Positions 22,112 to 30,505 of a stretch of DNA of 64,000 nucleotides are shown here, in pieces. Below the pieces are notes generated by a model that saw only the letters and a list, made by a program, of their open reading frames with translations, was not told the origin of the DNA and ran no database searches. The translations under genes and the position numbers were made by a program. Every line of letters starts with the position of its first letter. Position 1 is the stretch's first letter. This stretch comes from Thermomonas sp. (GTDB lineage: Bacteria > Pseudomonadota > Gammaproteobacteria > Xanthomonadales > Xanthomonadaceae), in NCBI RefSeq assembly GCF_025993755.1, contig NZ_JAMQHN010000122.1, forward strand, positions 1-64,000, written 5' to 3'.

Positions 22112-23047
22112 ATGACAGTTGAAACCCGCAGCGGCAATCTGGCCGCCGCCATCAGCGCAGGCAATCCGCCTCCACAGCAGCAGGAAATGCCGCTGGCGGT
22201 GGTGCTCGGCCAGCCGGTGGTGGAGATCCCGAAGGATCTCTACATCCCTCCGGATGCGCTGGAAATCATCCTCGAGGCTTTCGAAGGGCCGCTCGACCTG
22301 CTGCTGTACCTGATCCGCCGGCAGAATCTCGACATCCTCGACATCCCGGTCGCCGAGATCACCCGCCAGTACGTCGATTACATCCAGGCCATGCACGAAC
22401 TGCGTTTCGAGCTGGCCGCCGAGTATCTGGTGATGGCCGCGATCCTGGCCGAGATCAAGTCGCGCATGCTGTTGCCGCGCCCGCCCAGCGAGGAAGGGCT
22501 GGAGGAGGACCCGCGCGCCGACCTCGTGCGCCGGCTGCAGGAATACGAGCGCTACCGCAAGGCGGCCGAGGATATCGACACCCTGCCCCGCCAGGAGCGC
22601 GACACGGTGGCGGTGTCCGCCTTCGTCCCGGATCGCGCGGTGGTGCGCCTGCCGCCGCAGGTGGACATCCGGGAAATGCTGCTGGCCCTGCACGAGGTGC
22701 TGCAGCGCGCGGAGCTCTATACCCAGCACGCCATCCGCCGCGATCCACTGAGCGTGCGCCAGCGCATGGGCGAGTTGCTGGAACGGCTGTCCGACGGCGT
22801 CTTCCACCGCTTCGAATCCCTGTTCGCGGCCGAGGAAGGACGGCTGGGCGTCGTGGTGACCTTCCTCGGCCTGCTGACCCTGGCCAAGGAACAACTGATC
22901 GACGTCGTCCAGGAACAACTACCCGACGATGGCCCCGCCCATGCGCTGGCGCCGATCTACGTGAAGTCGCTCGCCGCGGGGGAAGCCGCGCCGGCGATGG
23001 ACACGCTGTCCAGTGAATTCGACGACGACGCGGTCGCCGGGACCTGA
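22112..23047 (+). CDS. scpA: Segregation and condensation protein A (kleisin)
   Basis: ScpA is the kleisin that bridges the two Smc heads and binds ScpB. The 311-residue protein has the hallmark N-terminal F-E-G-P-L-D-L-L-L-Y-L-I-R followed by N-L-D-I-L-D-I-P-V-A-E-I-T, a middle linker, and a C-terminal winged-helix region (F-L-G-L-L-T-L-A-K). About 50 extra residues precede the kleisin motif. The ATG at 22112 has GGAGG 12 nt upstream, rather far; an upstream extension to 21995 has no similarity. It precedes scpB and rluB in a probable operon. Confidence 0.95.
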   Translation: MTVETRSGNLAAAISAGNPPPQQQEMPLAVVLGQPVVEIPKDLYIPPDALEIILEAFEGPLDLLLYLIRRQNLDILDIPVAEITRQYVDYIQAMHELRFELAAEYLVMAAILAEIKSRMLLPRPPSEEGLEEDPRADLVRRLQEYERYRKAAEDIDTLPRQERDTVAVSAFVPDRAVVRLPPQVDIREMLLALHEVLQRAELYTQHAIRRDPLSVRQRMGELLERLSDGVFHRFESLFAAEEGRLGVVVTFLGLLTLAKEQLIDVVQEQLPDDGPAHALAPIYVKSLAAGEAAPAMDTLSSEFDDDAVAGT

Positions 23048-23144
23048 GCCCTTCGACCTTCATCCCTTGCATCCTCGCGCCCCGACCCGACCTGCAATGC
23101 AGCCCTCCGAAACCACACGCGCCCTTGCCCCCACCCAGGACGAC

Positions 23145-23867
23145 ATGCCCGCGCCCATGGACCAGCAACTCGTCACCCGGATCGTCGAGGCCGCCCTGCT
23201 TGCGGCCGCGCAGCCGTTGACCGCGGTACAGCTCCACGGCCTGTTCCCGCTCGACGAACCCGCGCCCGAAGGCAGCGTGGAAGCCGCGCTGCAGGCGCTG
23301 TCCGAAGGCTGCGCCGGGCGCGGCATCGAACTGGTGGAAGTCGCCTCCGGCTGGCGCTTCCAGGTGCAAGCCGACGTCCACGCCTGGGTCGCACGGCTGT
23401 GGACAGAACGCCAGACCAAGTACAGCCGCGCCACCCTGGAAGTGCTGGCGCTGATCGCCTACCGGCAGCCGATCACCCGCGGCGAGATCGAGCAGATCCG
23501 CGGCGTGGCGACCAACAGCAACATCATCCGGGCGCTGGAAGAGCGCGACTGGATCCGCGTCGTCGGCCATCGCGACGTCCCCGGCAAGCCCGAGCTTCTC
23601 GCCACCACCAAGGCCTTCCTCGACTACTTCGGCCTGAAACGGCTGGACCAACTGCCGCCGCTGTCCGAACTCAAGGATTTCGGCGAACTGGAACCGCAGC
23701 TGCCGATCGCGGGCATCGCAGTGGAAGCAGGATCAGAGCCGACTTCCGCCCCCGAAACCAGCGAATCGAATCCGTCGTCTTCGGAAGACGACTCCGACCC
23801 CACTCCCTTCCCACAACCAAGAGACGACGCGGACGCCGCATCGTCGGAGCAGATTGATGAGCACTGA
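23145..23867 (+). CDS. scpB: Segregation and condensation protein B
   Basis: ScpB dimers bind ScpA and regulate the Smc ATPase. Two winged-helix domains are visible: residues about 5-80 (L-V-T-R-I-V-E-A-A-L-L) and about 85-165, with the family block Y-S-R-A-T-L-E-V-L-A-L-I-A-Y-R-Q-P-I-T-R-G-E-I-E and V-V-G-H-R-D-V-P-G-K-P. An acidic, Ser/Pro-rich tail follows to residue 240. Several in-frame ATGs exist (23013, 23097, 23145, 23157); I chose 23145 because AGGA precedes it and homologues begin near M-D-Q-Q. The gap to scpA is 97 nt, and its end overlaps rluB by 11 nt. Confidence 0.93.
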   Translation: MPAPMDQQLVTRIVEAALLAAAQPLTAVQLHGLFPLDEPAPEGSVEAALQALSEGCAGRGIELVEVASGWRFQVQADVHAWVARLWTERQTKYSRATLEVLALIAYRQPITRGEIEQIRGVATNSNIIRALEERDWIRVVGHRDVPGKPELLATTKAFLDYFGLKRLDQLPPLSELKDFGELEPQLPIAGIAVEAGSEPTSAPETSESNPSSSEDDSDPTPFPQPRDDADAASSEQIDEH

Positions 23868-25389
23868 TACCCCGCGCCGCCCGCTGAGCCTCAAGCGCGC
23901 CGCCAGCGAAACCACCGCCGCCGCCACGCACATCAGCGAACGCCTGCACAAGGTGCTGGCGCAGGCCGGCCTCGGCTCGCGCCGCGCGCTCGAGCAGCGC
24001 ATCGCCGACGGCCTGGTCAAGGTCAACGGCGAGACCGCGCAGACCGGCATGAGCATCGGCGGCGGCGACAAGATCGAGATCGACGGCCGCACCTTCGTCG
24101 CCAGCGCGCTGACCGACCCACCGCGGGTGCTGATGTACAACAAGCCCGAGGGCGAGGTGACCACCCGCGAGGATCCCGAAGGGCGCCCGACCATCTTCGA
24201 TGCACTGCCGTCGCTGCGCGGCGCGCGCTGGATCGCGATCGGCCGCCTCGACATCAACACCACCGGTCTGCTGCTGCTCACCACCGACGGCGAACTGGCC
24301 AACGCGATGATGCATCCCAGCCACGAGGTCGAGCGCGAATACGTCTGCCGCGTGCGCGCGCCGGAAGGCGAGGAGAACGTCAGCGACAAGCTGGTCGATC
24401 GCCTCGCCCGCGGCGTGGCGCTCGAGGACGGGCCGGCGAAGTTCGACGAAATCGAACGCATCGGCGGCGCCCACATGCCGGAAGAGAGCCGGCACAACTG
24501 GTTCCGGGTCCTGCTGAAGGAGGGCCGCAACCGCGAGGTGCGCCGGCTGTGGGAATCGCAGGGCTGCCAGGTCTCGCGCCTGAAGCGGATCCGCTACGGC
24601 CAGGTGCGGCTGCCGCAGCCGCTGCTGCGCGGCCACTCGCAGGAGCTGCCGCAGGACGAAGTCGATGCCCTGCGCAAGTCGCTCGGGCTGGAAGACAGCA
24701 CGCCGTCCGCGCTGACCCTGATGCCGGTGCTCGGTCAGCGCAAGGCCGGCAAGACCGTCGTCACCGGCAATGCGCGCGGCCACGGCTACATCGGCGGGCA
24801 CAACACCGCCGACGAGGGGCGCGAGCTGCGCCTCTTCGACAACGTGCGCGAGGACCGCGGTCGCCGTGGTGGCCGCAAGCCGTCCGGCGGCTTGACCGTC
24901 AGCGGCGAACAGGCCGCCAACCAGGCCAACAAGCGGCTGAAGGTCAAGGGTCCGCGCCAGCCCGGGCAGCGCATGAAGCCGGGCGAACGCCGCGACTCCG
25001 GCAACCCCGCCGCGATGCGCACCTGGTTCGTGCCCGATGGCGTCGATACCGGCCCCAGCGGTCACCGCAATCCCGGCGGGCGCGGTCCGAAGAACTTCAA
25101 ACCCCGCGCTCAAGGCGCAGCCGCCGGCGATGCGCGCCCGGCGCGTCCGCCACGCCCCTACGGCCACCCCGGCAATGCCCCGTACTTCCCCTCCGATCAC
25201 GCGCACGGCGATAACACCCGTCCCGGCAACCCGCGCGGCCCTCGGCCCGGTAGCGGCCAGCGCCCTGGCGGTCCGCGTCCGGGAGGCGCTCGCCCCGGGG
25301 GGCAACGCCCTGGCGGTCCGCGGCCCGGAGGCGCGCCGCGCCCGGGTGGGCGCAGTGGCCCGCGAGGACCGCGCGGCGGCTCGCGATAA
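23857..25389 (+). CDS. rluB: 23S rRNA pseudouridine synthase RluB-like, with long disordered C-terminus
   Basis: RluB isomerises a uridine in helix 89 of 23S rRNA (U2605 in E. coli). The 510-residue product has an S4 RNA-binding domain (about 27-75: ERLHKVLAQAGLGSRRALE), then the RsuA/RluB catalytic domain with G-R-L-D-I-N-T-T-G-L-L-L-L-T-T-D-G, catalytic Asp132, and E-G-R-N-R-E-V-R-R-L. The catalytic part ends near residue 290. The remaining ~220 residues are low complexity, finishing in Pro/Gly/Arg repeats (RPGG units). ATG at 23857 has GGAG 8 nt upstream and overlaps the scpB stop. The scpA-scpB-rluB order is conserved in many bacteria. Confidence 0.94.
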   Translation: MSTDTPRRPLSLKRAASETTAAATHISERLHKVLAQAGLGSRRALEQRIADGLVKVNGETAQTGMSIGGGDKIEIDGRTFVASALTDPPRVLMYNKPEGEVTTREDPEGRPTIFDALPSLRGARWIAIGRLDINTTGLLLLTTDGELANAMMHPSHEVEREYVCRVRAPEGEENVSDKLVDRLARGVALEDGPAKFDEIERIGGAHMPEESRHNWFRVLLKEGRNREVRRLWESQGCQVSRLKRIRYGQVRLPQPLLRGHSQELPQDEVDALRKSLGLEDSTPSALTLMPVLGQRKAGKTVVTGNARGHGYIGGHNTADEGRELRLFDNVREDRGRRGGRKPSGGLTVSGEQAANQANKRLKVKGPRQPGQRMKPGERRDSGNPAAMRTWFVPDGVDTGPSGHRNPGGRGPKNFKPRAQGAAAGDARPARPPRPYGHPGNAPYFPSDHAHGDNTRPGNPRGPRPGSGQRPGGPRPGGARPGGQRPGGPRPGGAPRPGGRSGPRGPRGGSR

Positions 25390-25450
25390 TCGCTAGAGTC
25401 ACGGCAACGCGGAATCACCCGGCAACGCCTCAACCCCAGGAGCCCCGTAC

Positions 25451-25870
25451 ATGACCGCATCCCTGTTGCTCGCCCTGCTGCTGACGGCCCCGCAAACCGC
25501 ACCTGCAAACGCGCAAGCGTCGACGGCGTCCGCCGCCGCCGCACCCACGATGGAGTACGCCGAGGCCAAGCGGCGTTCCGACGCCGACGAAGCCAGCGTC
25601 ACCGGCCCGGCGCACGAGGACATGACCCAACGCCAGAGCGACCTGCTGGATGCCGGAATCGCGGCCTGCGCGCGCAGCGAACTGCGCGACGACTTCACTC
25701 CGTTCACGGTCGTGATGCAGCTGGACGCCACCGGCAAGGTCCAGCAAACCTGGCGCCAGGGCGGTTCACCGCTGGCGATCTGCCTGCAACGCTACGTGCG
25801 CGACAAGACCGTCTTCACGCCCCCCAAGGCGCCGTTCTTCAACTCGATCGAAGTCAGTTTCATGAAGTGA
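25451..25870 (+). CDS. Small exported protein of unknown function
   Basis: I do not recognise the family. The 139-residue product has a probable signal peptide (leucine-rich core at residues 4-12, Ala-rich cleavage region near 20-32). The mature part contains two cysteines (AACAR and AICLQ) that could form a disulphide, and a C-terminal stretch V-V-M-Q-L-D-A-T-G-K-V followed by F-N-S-I-E-V-S-F-M-K, which has the look of the TonB-C/AgmX-like beta fold where a conserved 'G-x-V' turn is followed by a helix; this is only a resemblance. AGGAG precedes the ATG by 9 nt. A terminator hairpin follows. It lies 61 nt after rluB. Confidence 0.7.
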   Translation: MTASLLLALLLTAPQTAPANAQASTASAAAAPTMEYAEAKRRSDADEASVTGPAHEDMTQRQSDLLDAGIAACARSELRDDFTPFTVVMQLDATGKVQQTWRQGGSPLAICLQRYVRDKTVFTPPKAPFFNSIEVSFMK

Positions 25871-25914
25871 GCCCGGCTCGAAGGCCGGACGTGATTTCCG
25901 ATCCTTCTTGACGA

Positions 25915-25942
25915 ACAAGGCCCGCATTGCTGCGGGCCTTGT
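25915..25942. terminator. strong hairpin terminator between convergent genes
   Basis: A perfect 12-bp stem (ACAAGGCCCGCA / TGCGGGCCTTGT) with loop TTGC lies between the small exported protein gene and convergent tpx. There is no long T-run on either side, but its location 45 nt after the plus-strand stop and 83 nt after the tpx stop fits a shared bidirectional terminator. Confidence 0.75.
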
Positions 25943-26024
25943 CGCGTGCGTCGCCGGCGGTTTCCGTTCTTCGGGTCACGCGGCTTCCGATCGACGATCG
26001 CCAATGCGGCGAAAGTCCCCGGCT

Positions 26025-26525
26025 TCAGCCCAGCGCCGCCAGCGCCGCCGCGTAATCCGGTTCCTGGGCGACTTCGGGAACCATCTGCGCGTGCAGGACC
26101 TTGTTGTTCTCGTCGAGAACGATCACGGCGCGCGCCGCGAGTCCGGCCAACGGGCCGGTTTCCATCGCCACGCCATAGTCCTTCAGGAATTGACGTCCGC
26201 GCATCATCGACAACATGGTGACGTTCTGGATGCCCTCGGCGCCGCAGAAACGTCCCTGCGCAAACGGCAGGTCGGCGGAGATGCACAGCACCGCGGCGTT
26301 CTTCAGGTTGGCGGCATCCTGGTTGAAGTGCCGGACCGAGGCCGCGCACACGCCGGTGTCGATGCTCGGGAAGATGTTGAGGACCTTGCGCTTGCCGGCG
26401 AAATCCTGCAGGCCCTTTTCGCTCAGGTCGCCCGCAACCAGCTGGAACGCGGGCGCCTGCTGGCCGACCTGCGGCAGGCTGCCGCCGACCTGGACCGGAT
26501 TGCCGTGGAAGGTGACGCTGGACAT
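26025..26525 (-). CDS. tpx: Thiol peroxidase (atypical 2-Cys peroxiredoxin)
   Basis: Tpx reduces hydrogen and lipid hydroperoxides using thioredoxin. The 166-residue protein opens with [10 protein letters not shown]. The peroxidatic Cys60 lies in S-I-D-T-G-V-C and the resolving Cys94 in Q-G-R-F-C-G-A-E-G, as in E. coli Tpx (Cys61 and Cys95). Start ATG at 26525 follows AGGAG; a longer frame to 26678 is rejected. It is divergent from the DUF885 lipoprotein gene. This is the second thiol peroxidase in the window. Confidence 0.97.
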   Translation of the reverse strand: MSSVTFHGNPVQVGGSLPQVGQQAPAFQLVAGDLSEKGLQDFAGKRKVLNIFPSIDTGVCAASVRHFNQDAANLKNAAVLCISADLPFAQGRFCGAEGIQNVTMLSMMRGRQFLKDYGVAMETGPLAGLAARAVIVLDENNKVLHAQMVPEVAQEPDYAAALAALG

Positions 26526-26746
26526 GGGTGATGCTCCTGTGGGGTTGACCGCGCGAATGGTAGGTCGTTCGGCGTGATGGTGGCGTTGCCGCCCCCACGC
26601 TGCCAGGGTGACGTCAGGTGCGCCAGCACCCTGGAGCCGGTAGAAGACCCGGCATGCATTCTCAAGGCTCGGCCGCACAACTCAGCCATTGCGTCCCCAA
26701 TGGCGAGCCCCTAGTCTCGGCAGGGCATTCCCGCCGAGCTGCCCGC

Positions 26747-28564
26747 ATGCTGCACAACCACGCCGTCCGTGCCTTCGTTCTCGCCGCCTGCGTTGCCGGC
26801 ACACTCGCCGGATGCCAGCAGACTGCCCCCACCGCGCCGGTTGCCGGCAACCTGCCGGCCGCAGCCACCACAGCCAATGACGATGCCGCGCTCGACAAGG
26901 CGGTCGAGGCCTTCATCGACGGCTACTTCCAGCGCAACCCGGTATTCGCCGCCAACGCCGGCAAGCACGAGTACGACGGCAAGCTGCCCGACTACAGCCC
27001 GGCCGCGATGCAGGTGAACGCCGCCTGGATGCACGCCCAGCGCGACATCTTCGCGGCCTTCCCCGATGCCCGGCTCGACACCCAAGGCCGCTTCCACCGC
27101 GACTACGTGCTGGCGGTGATCGACGGCTATCTGTTCTGGCTCGAGGATTCCGGCTTCGCACACGACAACCCGGCCTTCTACACCGGCGACCTCTCGCCCA
27201 GCATGTACCTGACCCGCCCCTACGCGCCGCTGGCACAGCGCATGGAGGCGTTCATCCGCTATCAGGAAGCGCTGCCGAAAGCGATCGCGCAGATCAAGGC
27301 CAACTTCAAGCTGCCGCTGCCGGCCACTTACATCGACCTCGGCGTCGATTCCTTCGCCGGCTACGCCAGCTTCTTCGAAAGCGACGTGCCGACGATCTTT
27401 TCGGAAGTGAAGGACGAAGCGCTGCAGGCAAGGCTCAAGGCCAGCAATGCCGCGGCGATCAAGGCCACCCGCGACATGGCCGACTGGCTGCGGGCGCAGA
27501 AACCGCACGCCACCCAGGACTTCGCGCTCGGCCCCGAGCGCTTCGCGCGCATGCTGCATGCGACCGAGCGGGTGGACCTCCCGCTCGACCAGCTCGAAGC
27601 GGCGGCCGACGCCGATCTGGCGCGCAACCTCGCCGCGCTGCAGTCGGCCTGCACCCTGTTCGCCCCGGGCAAGAGCCTGCAGCAGTGCGTGGCGAAGGTG
27701 AACGCGGACAAACCACAAGGCGGCGCGGTCGAAGGCGCGCGGGCACAACTCGCGGGCCTGCGCCAGTTCATCCTCGACAAGGACATCGTCAGCATTCCCG
27801 GCACCGAGCAGGCCAGGGTCGAGGAAGCACCGCCGTTCAACCGCTGGAATTTCGCCTACATCGAGATCCCCGGCCCGTACGAGAAGAACCTGCCCTCGGT
27901 CTACTACATCGCCCCGCCCGACCCGACCTGGCCCAAGGTCGAGCAGGACGCCTACGTGCCCGGCAAGTCGGTTCTGCTGTTCACTTCCGCGCACGAAGTC
28001 TGGCCGGGCCACTTCCTGCAGTTCCTGCATTCGAACCGTTCGTCCTGGAAGTTCGGGCAGTTGTTCGTCGGCTATGCCTTCGCCGAGGGTTGGGCGCACT
28101 ACTGCGAGGAAATGATGCTCAACGTCGGCCTCGGTGGCGCCACGCCGGAAACCCACATCGGCCAGCTCAGCGAGGCCCTGCTGCGCGACGTCCGCTTCGT
28201 TTCCGCCATCCGCCTTCACACCGGAAAAATGAGCGTCGCCGAGTCCGAACAGATGTTCAGGGACAAGGCTTTCCAGGACCCCGGCAACGCCCGCCAGCAA
28301 GCCGCGCGCGGCACCTACGACCCGGCCTACCTCAACTACACCATGGGCAAGCTGATGATCATGCAGCTGCGCGAGGACTGGGTCGCCGCGCATCCCGGTC
28401 CGCATGCGCTGAAGGCCTTCCACGACCAGTTCCTGAGCTACGGCGGCCCGCCGATCCCTCTGGTGCGCGCGCAGATGCTCGGCGGCGCGCCGGAGGCGAA
28501 GCTGTGGCACCTGCCAGGGCCGGTGCCGCCCGGACAAGACAACCGGACGACCACCGGGGACTGA
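26747..28564 (+). CDS. DUF885 family lipoprotein, putative zinc metallopeptidase
   Basis: The 605-residue product begins with a lipoprotein signal ending L-A-G-C (Cys about 22) and an Ala/Thr/Pro-rich linker, so it should be anchored in the envelope. The DUF885 domain covers most of the rest. The zinc-site-like motif H-E-V-W-P-G-H appears around residue 420, followed by E-G-W-A-H-Y-C-E-E about 30 residues later, the usual pair in this family. Members are thought to be peptidases; the substrate is unknown. ATG at 26747 was chosen because it starts the signal sequence; an earlier in-frame ATG at 26618 overlaps the tpx upstream region. Confidence 0.92.
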   Translation: MLHNHAVRAFVLAACVAGTLAGCQQTAPTAPVAGNLPAAATTANDDAALDKAVEAFIDGYFQRNPVFAANAGKHEYDGKLPDYSPAAMQVNAAWMHAQRDIFAAFPDARLDTQGRFHRDYVLAVIDGYLFWLEDSGFAHDNPAFYTGDLSPSMYLTRPYAPLAQRMEAFIRYQEALPKAIAQIKANFKLPLPATYIDLGVDSFAGYASFFESDVPTIFSEVKDEALQARLKASNAAAIKATRDMADWLRAQKPHATQDFALGPERFARMLHATERVDLPLDQLEAAADADLARNLAALQSACTLFAPGKSLQQCVAKVNADKPQGGAVEGARAQLAGLRQFILDKDIVSIPGTEQARVEEAPPFNRWNFAYIEIPGPYEKNLPSVYYIAPPDPTWPKVEQDAYVPGKSVLLFTSAHEVWPGHFLQFLHSNRSSWKFGQLFVGYAFAEGWAHYCEEMMLNVGLGGATPETHIGQLSEALLRDVRFVSAIRLHTGKMSVAESEQMFRDKAFQDPGNARQQAARGTYDPAYLNYTMGKLMIMQLREDWVAAHPGPHALKAFHDQFLSYGGPPIPLVRAQMLGGAPEAKLWHLPGPVPPGQDNRTTTGD

Positions 28565-28573
28565 GTGTCCGCG

Positions 28574-28724
28574 CAACGGGAGGGTCGAGCAACACGCTGG
28601 CGTAGCAGTGTCCCTTGTAGAGGGCGAACTCATCCATCGTCAGACGCGTCGGTTGCCCATGCGGCAATGCATCCACCTGCGCCGCCAATCGCCGTTGATC
28701 CAGTTGGACGTTTGCTCGACACAA
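28574..28724 (-). pseudogene. remnant of an ISL3-family transposase
   Basis: About 50 codons on the minus strand read T-R-L-T-M-D-E-F-A-L-Y-K-G-H-C-Y-A-S-V, which matches the start of the ISL3 (Tnp_ISL3) catalytic core, where the first acidic catalytic residue lies in [IM]-D-E-[FI]-A followed by K-G-H-x-Y. Nothing resembling the rest of the transposase follows: the similarity ends about ten codons before the DUF885 stop codon. No terminal inverted repeats were found. It marks past mobile-element activity at the edge of an accessory-looking segment. Confidence 0.6.
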
Positions 28725-28814
28725 ACGTCTTCACCCGGATCTAACGCTCCTTTTTGATGCCGTTTCCCGGACTTCCGTGAAGAACCTTGGTTTCAGCTCC
28801 ATCCTTGAAATGGC

Positions 28815-30371
28815 TCAGGGGGCCTGGTCAGAGCCCCCAGGCGGCAACGCCTTGCTTCCGTCGCTCAAGGTCCATTCCGACTGCGACCAGTCGCGGAGCA
28901 ACTGGCCCGGCTCCACATAATCTGCCGGGCACGTCTTGCATTGGGCGAGCGCCGGATAGGCGTCCTCAATGGCATTCATGGAGCCGCCAAGCTCCCGGAA
29001 CCTCCACGCCTGCTGGAACCTGTCGCGCACGTTGTCGACGGTGTATTCGTCGGGATTCAGGTCCGCGACGTAATTTCCGATCTTGTAGGCCGACCGGGAT
29101 TGTGGAGGGTCGATGCCTCCGTAGGAAGTGTATTCCGCGTAATAACCGCCAGCGGTCTGGATGGGCCAGGGGACGCCCAGCAGGGCGGCCACGAACCCGT
29201 ACATGATGTCATTGCCGACGTGCTGCGGGAGGCAGTGGCCGAACAGGCTCATCGTCCCGCCGCCCGGGCCGGGCAGATCGGCGCAGGCACCGGTCGGGCA
29301 CAGCCATTGCGAATCGTCGCCGGCGGCGGCTCCGGGTTTGTGTACGGGGCGCACGCGCTCATCGATGGAACCACCGTTTCGTGACAGGAATCCGGCACCA
29401 TCCCACGCCCCCTTTTCCGAATCCGGCAGCGCTTCGATGCGTGCGCGCACACGATTGAGGGCTGCGACGTAGGCTGCGGTCATATCGGGGCCGCAATAGC
29501 ACGGGATTTCTGCATTGGAGGGGTTGGTGCTCGACAGAATGCTGAGGTAAACCTCACGCTCGTGATCGTCCAAGTCGGAGGCATCGACGATCGATGGCTC
29601 GAGTTCGACGTCGTGGATGATGCGTTGGCCATCGGTGCCGTCGCCGGCTTCGAGGAGCACCAGCGCGCCGGGGAATGCGTCGGCCGGCGGTATGTCCGGT
29701 GGTTGCGGTTGCGGAGGACCGGAGTTCCGGTTCCGCGCGGCGAGCAGGCCGCCGAGTGCAAGCGCGATGCCCGGGGTGTCGTGTCGGCGGGAATCATCGG
29801 GGCGCCGCTCGTCCTGCGGCGGGCGATCGTTGCCACGGTCGTCCTCGACTTCATCCCCCAGATACCGCTCTTCAGGGGGCCGGTCCTGTTGTATCCGATC
29901 GTCATCGCGCTGCACCGGGGAGGCGGCATCGTCACGACGGGCATTGCTGCGGGTGGCACCGTCCACGGCCAAGGCCAATGCCAGCATTCCCACACGGCGA
30001 CCCGGGCTGCTGCGATCATCGCGGCCGCGCTGCGGCCGGTCGCCGATGGCGTCGCCGTAGCGAAGGATGGAGACCCGCAGCCTGGGTAGATGTGGGACCG
30101 CGATTTGCACGCGATCCCCCGGGCGCAAACTCACGCTGCGGTAGAAATCGATTCGTGGCGACCGGCGCGAGAGCACGATGATCGCCTCATCTGCGCCCAC
30201 GTTGCGTAACCTGACCGCGGCAATCGCGGGGCGCGAACCCGCAGCGGCTGCGTTGGCCGGGGACGGTACCTGTGCCTCTGGGTGGGCGGAGGCTTGTCCG
30301 TTACCGGCGGCAAGGCCAGGCGCGGTCAGAAACAGCAGGCAGGCGCCGAACAGGCCGGATGCGAAATGCAT
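28815..30371 (-). CDS. Exported cysteine-rich protein with polymorphic-toxin-type-44-like C-terminus
   Basis: GGGGAGG lies 6 nt before the ATG at 30371, fixing the start at a Sec signal peptide (MHFASGLF...GLAA) in a 518-residue protein. Residues about 45-105 form a beta-rich region (A-A-V-R-L-R-N-V-G ... R-V-S-I-L-R-Y-G), perhaps an Ig-like fold. Residues about 110-210 are a highly charged Arg/Asp-rich linker. The C-terminal part holds all seven cysteines (C-Y-C, C-P-T-G-A-C, C-L-P, C-K-T-C) and the stretch G-N-D-I-M-Y-G-F-V-A, then A-G-G-Y-Y-A-E-Y-T-S-Y-G-G-I-D-P-P and A-Y-K-I-G-N-Y, a pattern I associate with Ntox44 (PF15607). Toxicity, secretion route and immunity partner are unproven; none is evident next to it. 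Confidence 0.6.
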   Translation of the reverse strand: MHFASGLFGACLLFLTAPGLAAGNGQASAHPEAQVPSPANAAAAGSRPAIAAVRLRNVGADEAIIVLSRRSPRIDFYRSVSLRPGDRVQIAVPHLPRLRVSILRYGDAIGDRPQRGRDDRSSPGRRVGMLALALAVDGATRSNARRDDAASPVQRDDDRIQQDRPPEERYLGDEVEDDRGNDRPPQDERRPDDSRRHDTPGIALALGGLLAARNRNSGPPQPQPPDIPPADAFPGALVLLEAGDGTDGQRIIHDVELEPSIVDASDLDDHEREVYLSILSSTNPSNAEIPCYCGPDMTAAYVAALNRVRARIEALPDSEKGAWDGAGFLSRNGGSIDERVRPVHKPGAAAGDDSQWLCPTGACADLPGPGGGTMSLFGHCLPQHVGNDIMYGFVAALLGVPWPIQTAGGYYAEYTSYGGIDPPQSRSAYKIGNYVADLNPDEYTVDNVRDRFQQAWRFRELGGSMNAIEDAYPALAQCKTCPADYVEPGQLLRDWSQSEWTLSDGSKALPPGGSDQAP

Positions 30372-30505
30372 GACGAACCTCCCCATCGCGGGATGCACGC
30401 AATACGCCTTGATCGTCAATATCACGACATGGATGGGGAGTCAAATTGCCCGCAGGCATAAGATCGGCAGTCTGGATCACGATCGAATTTCGAGCCCGCC
30501 AGAGA

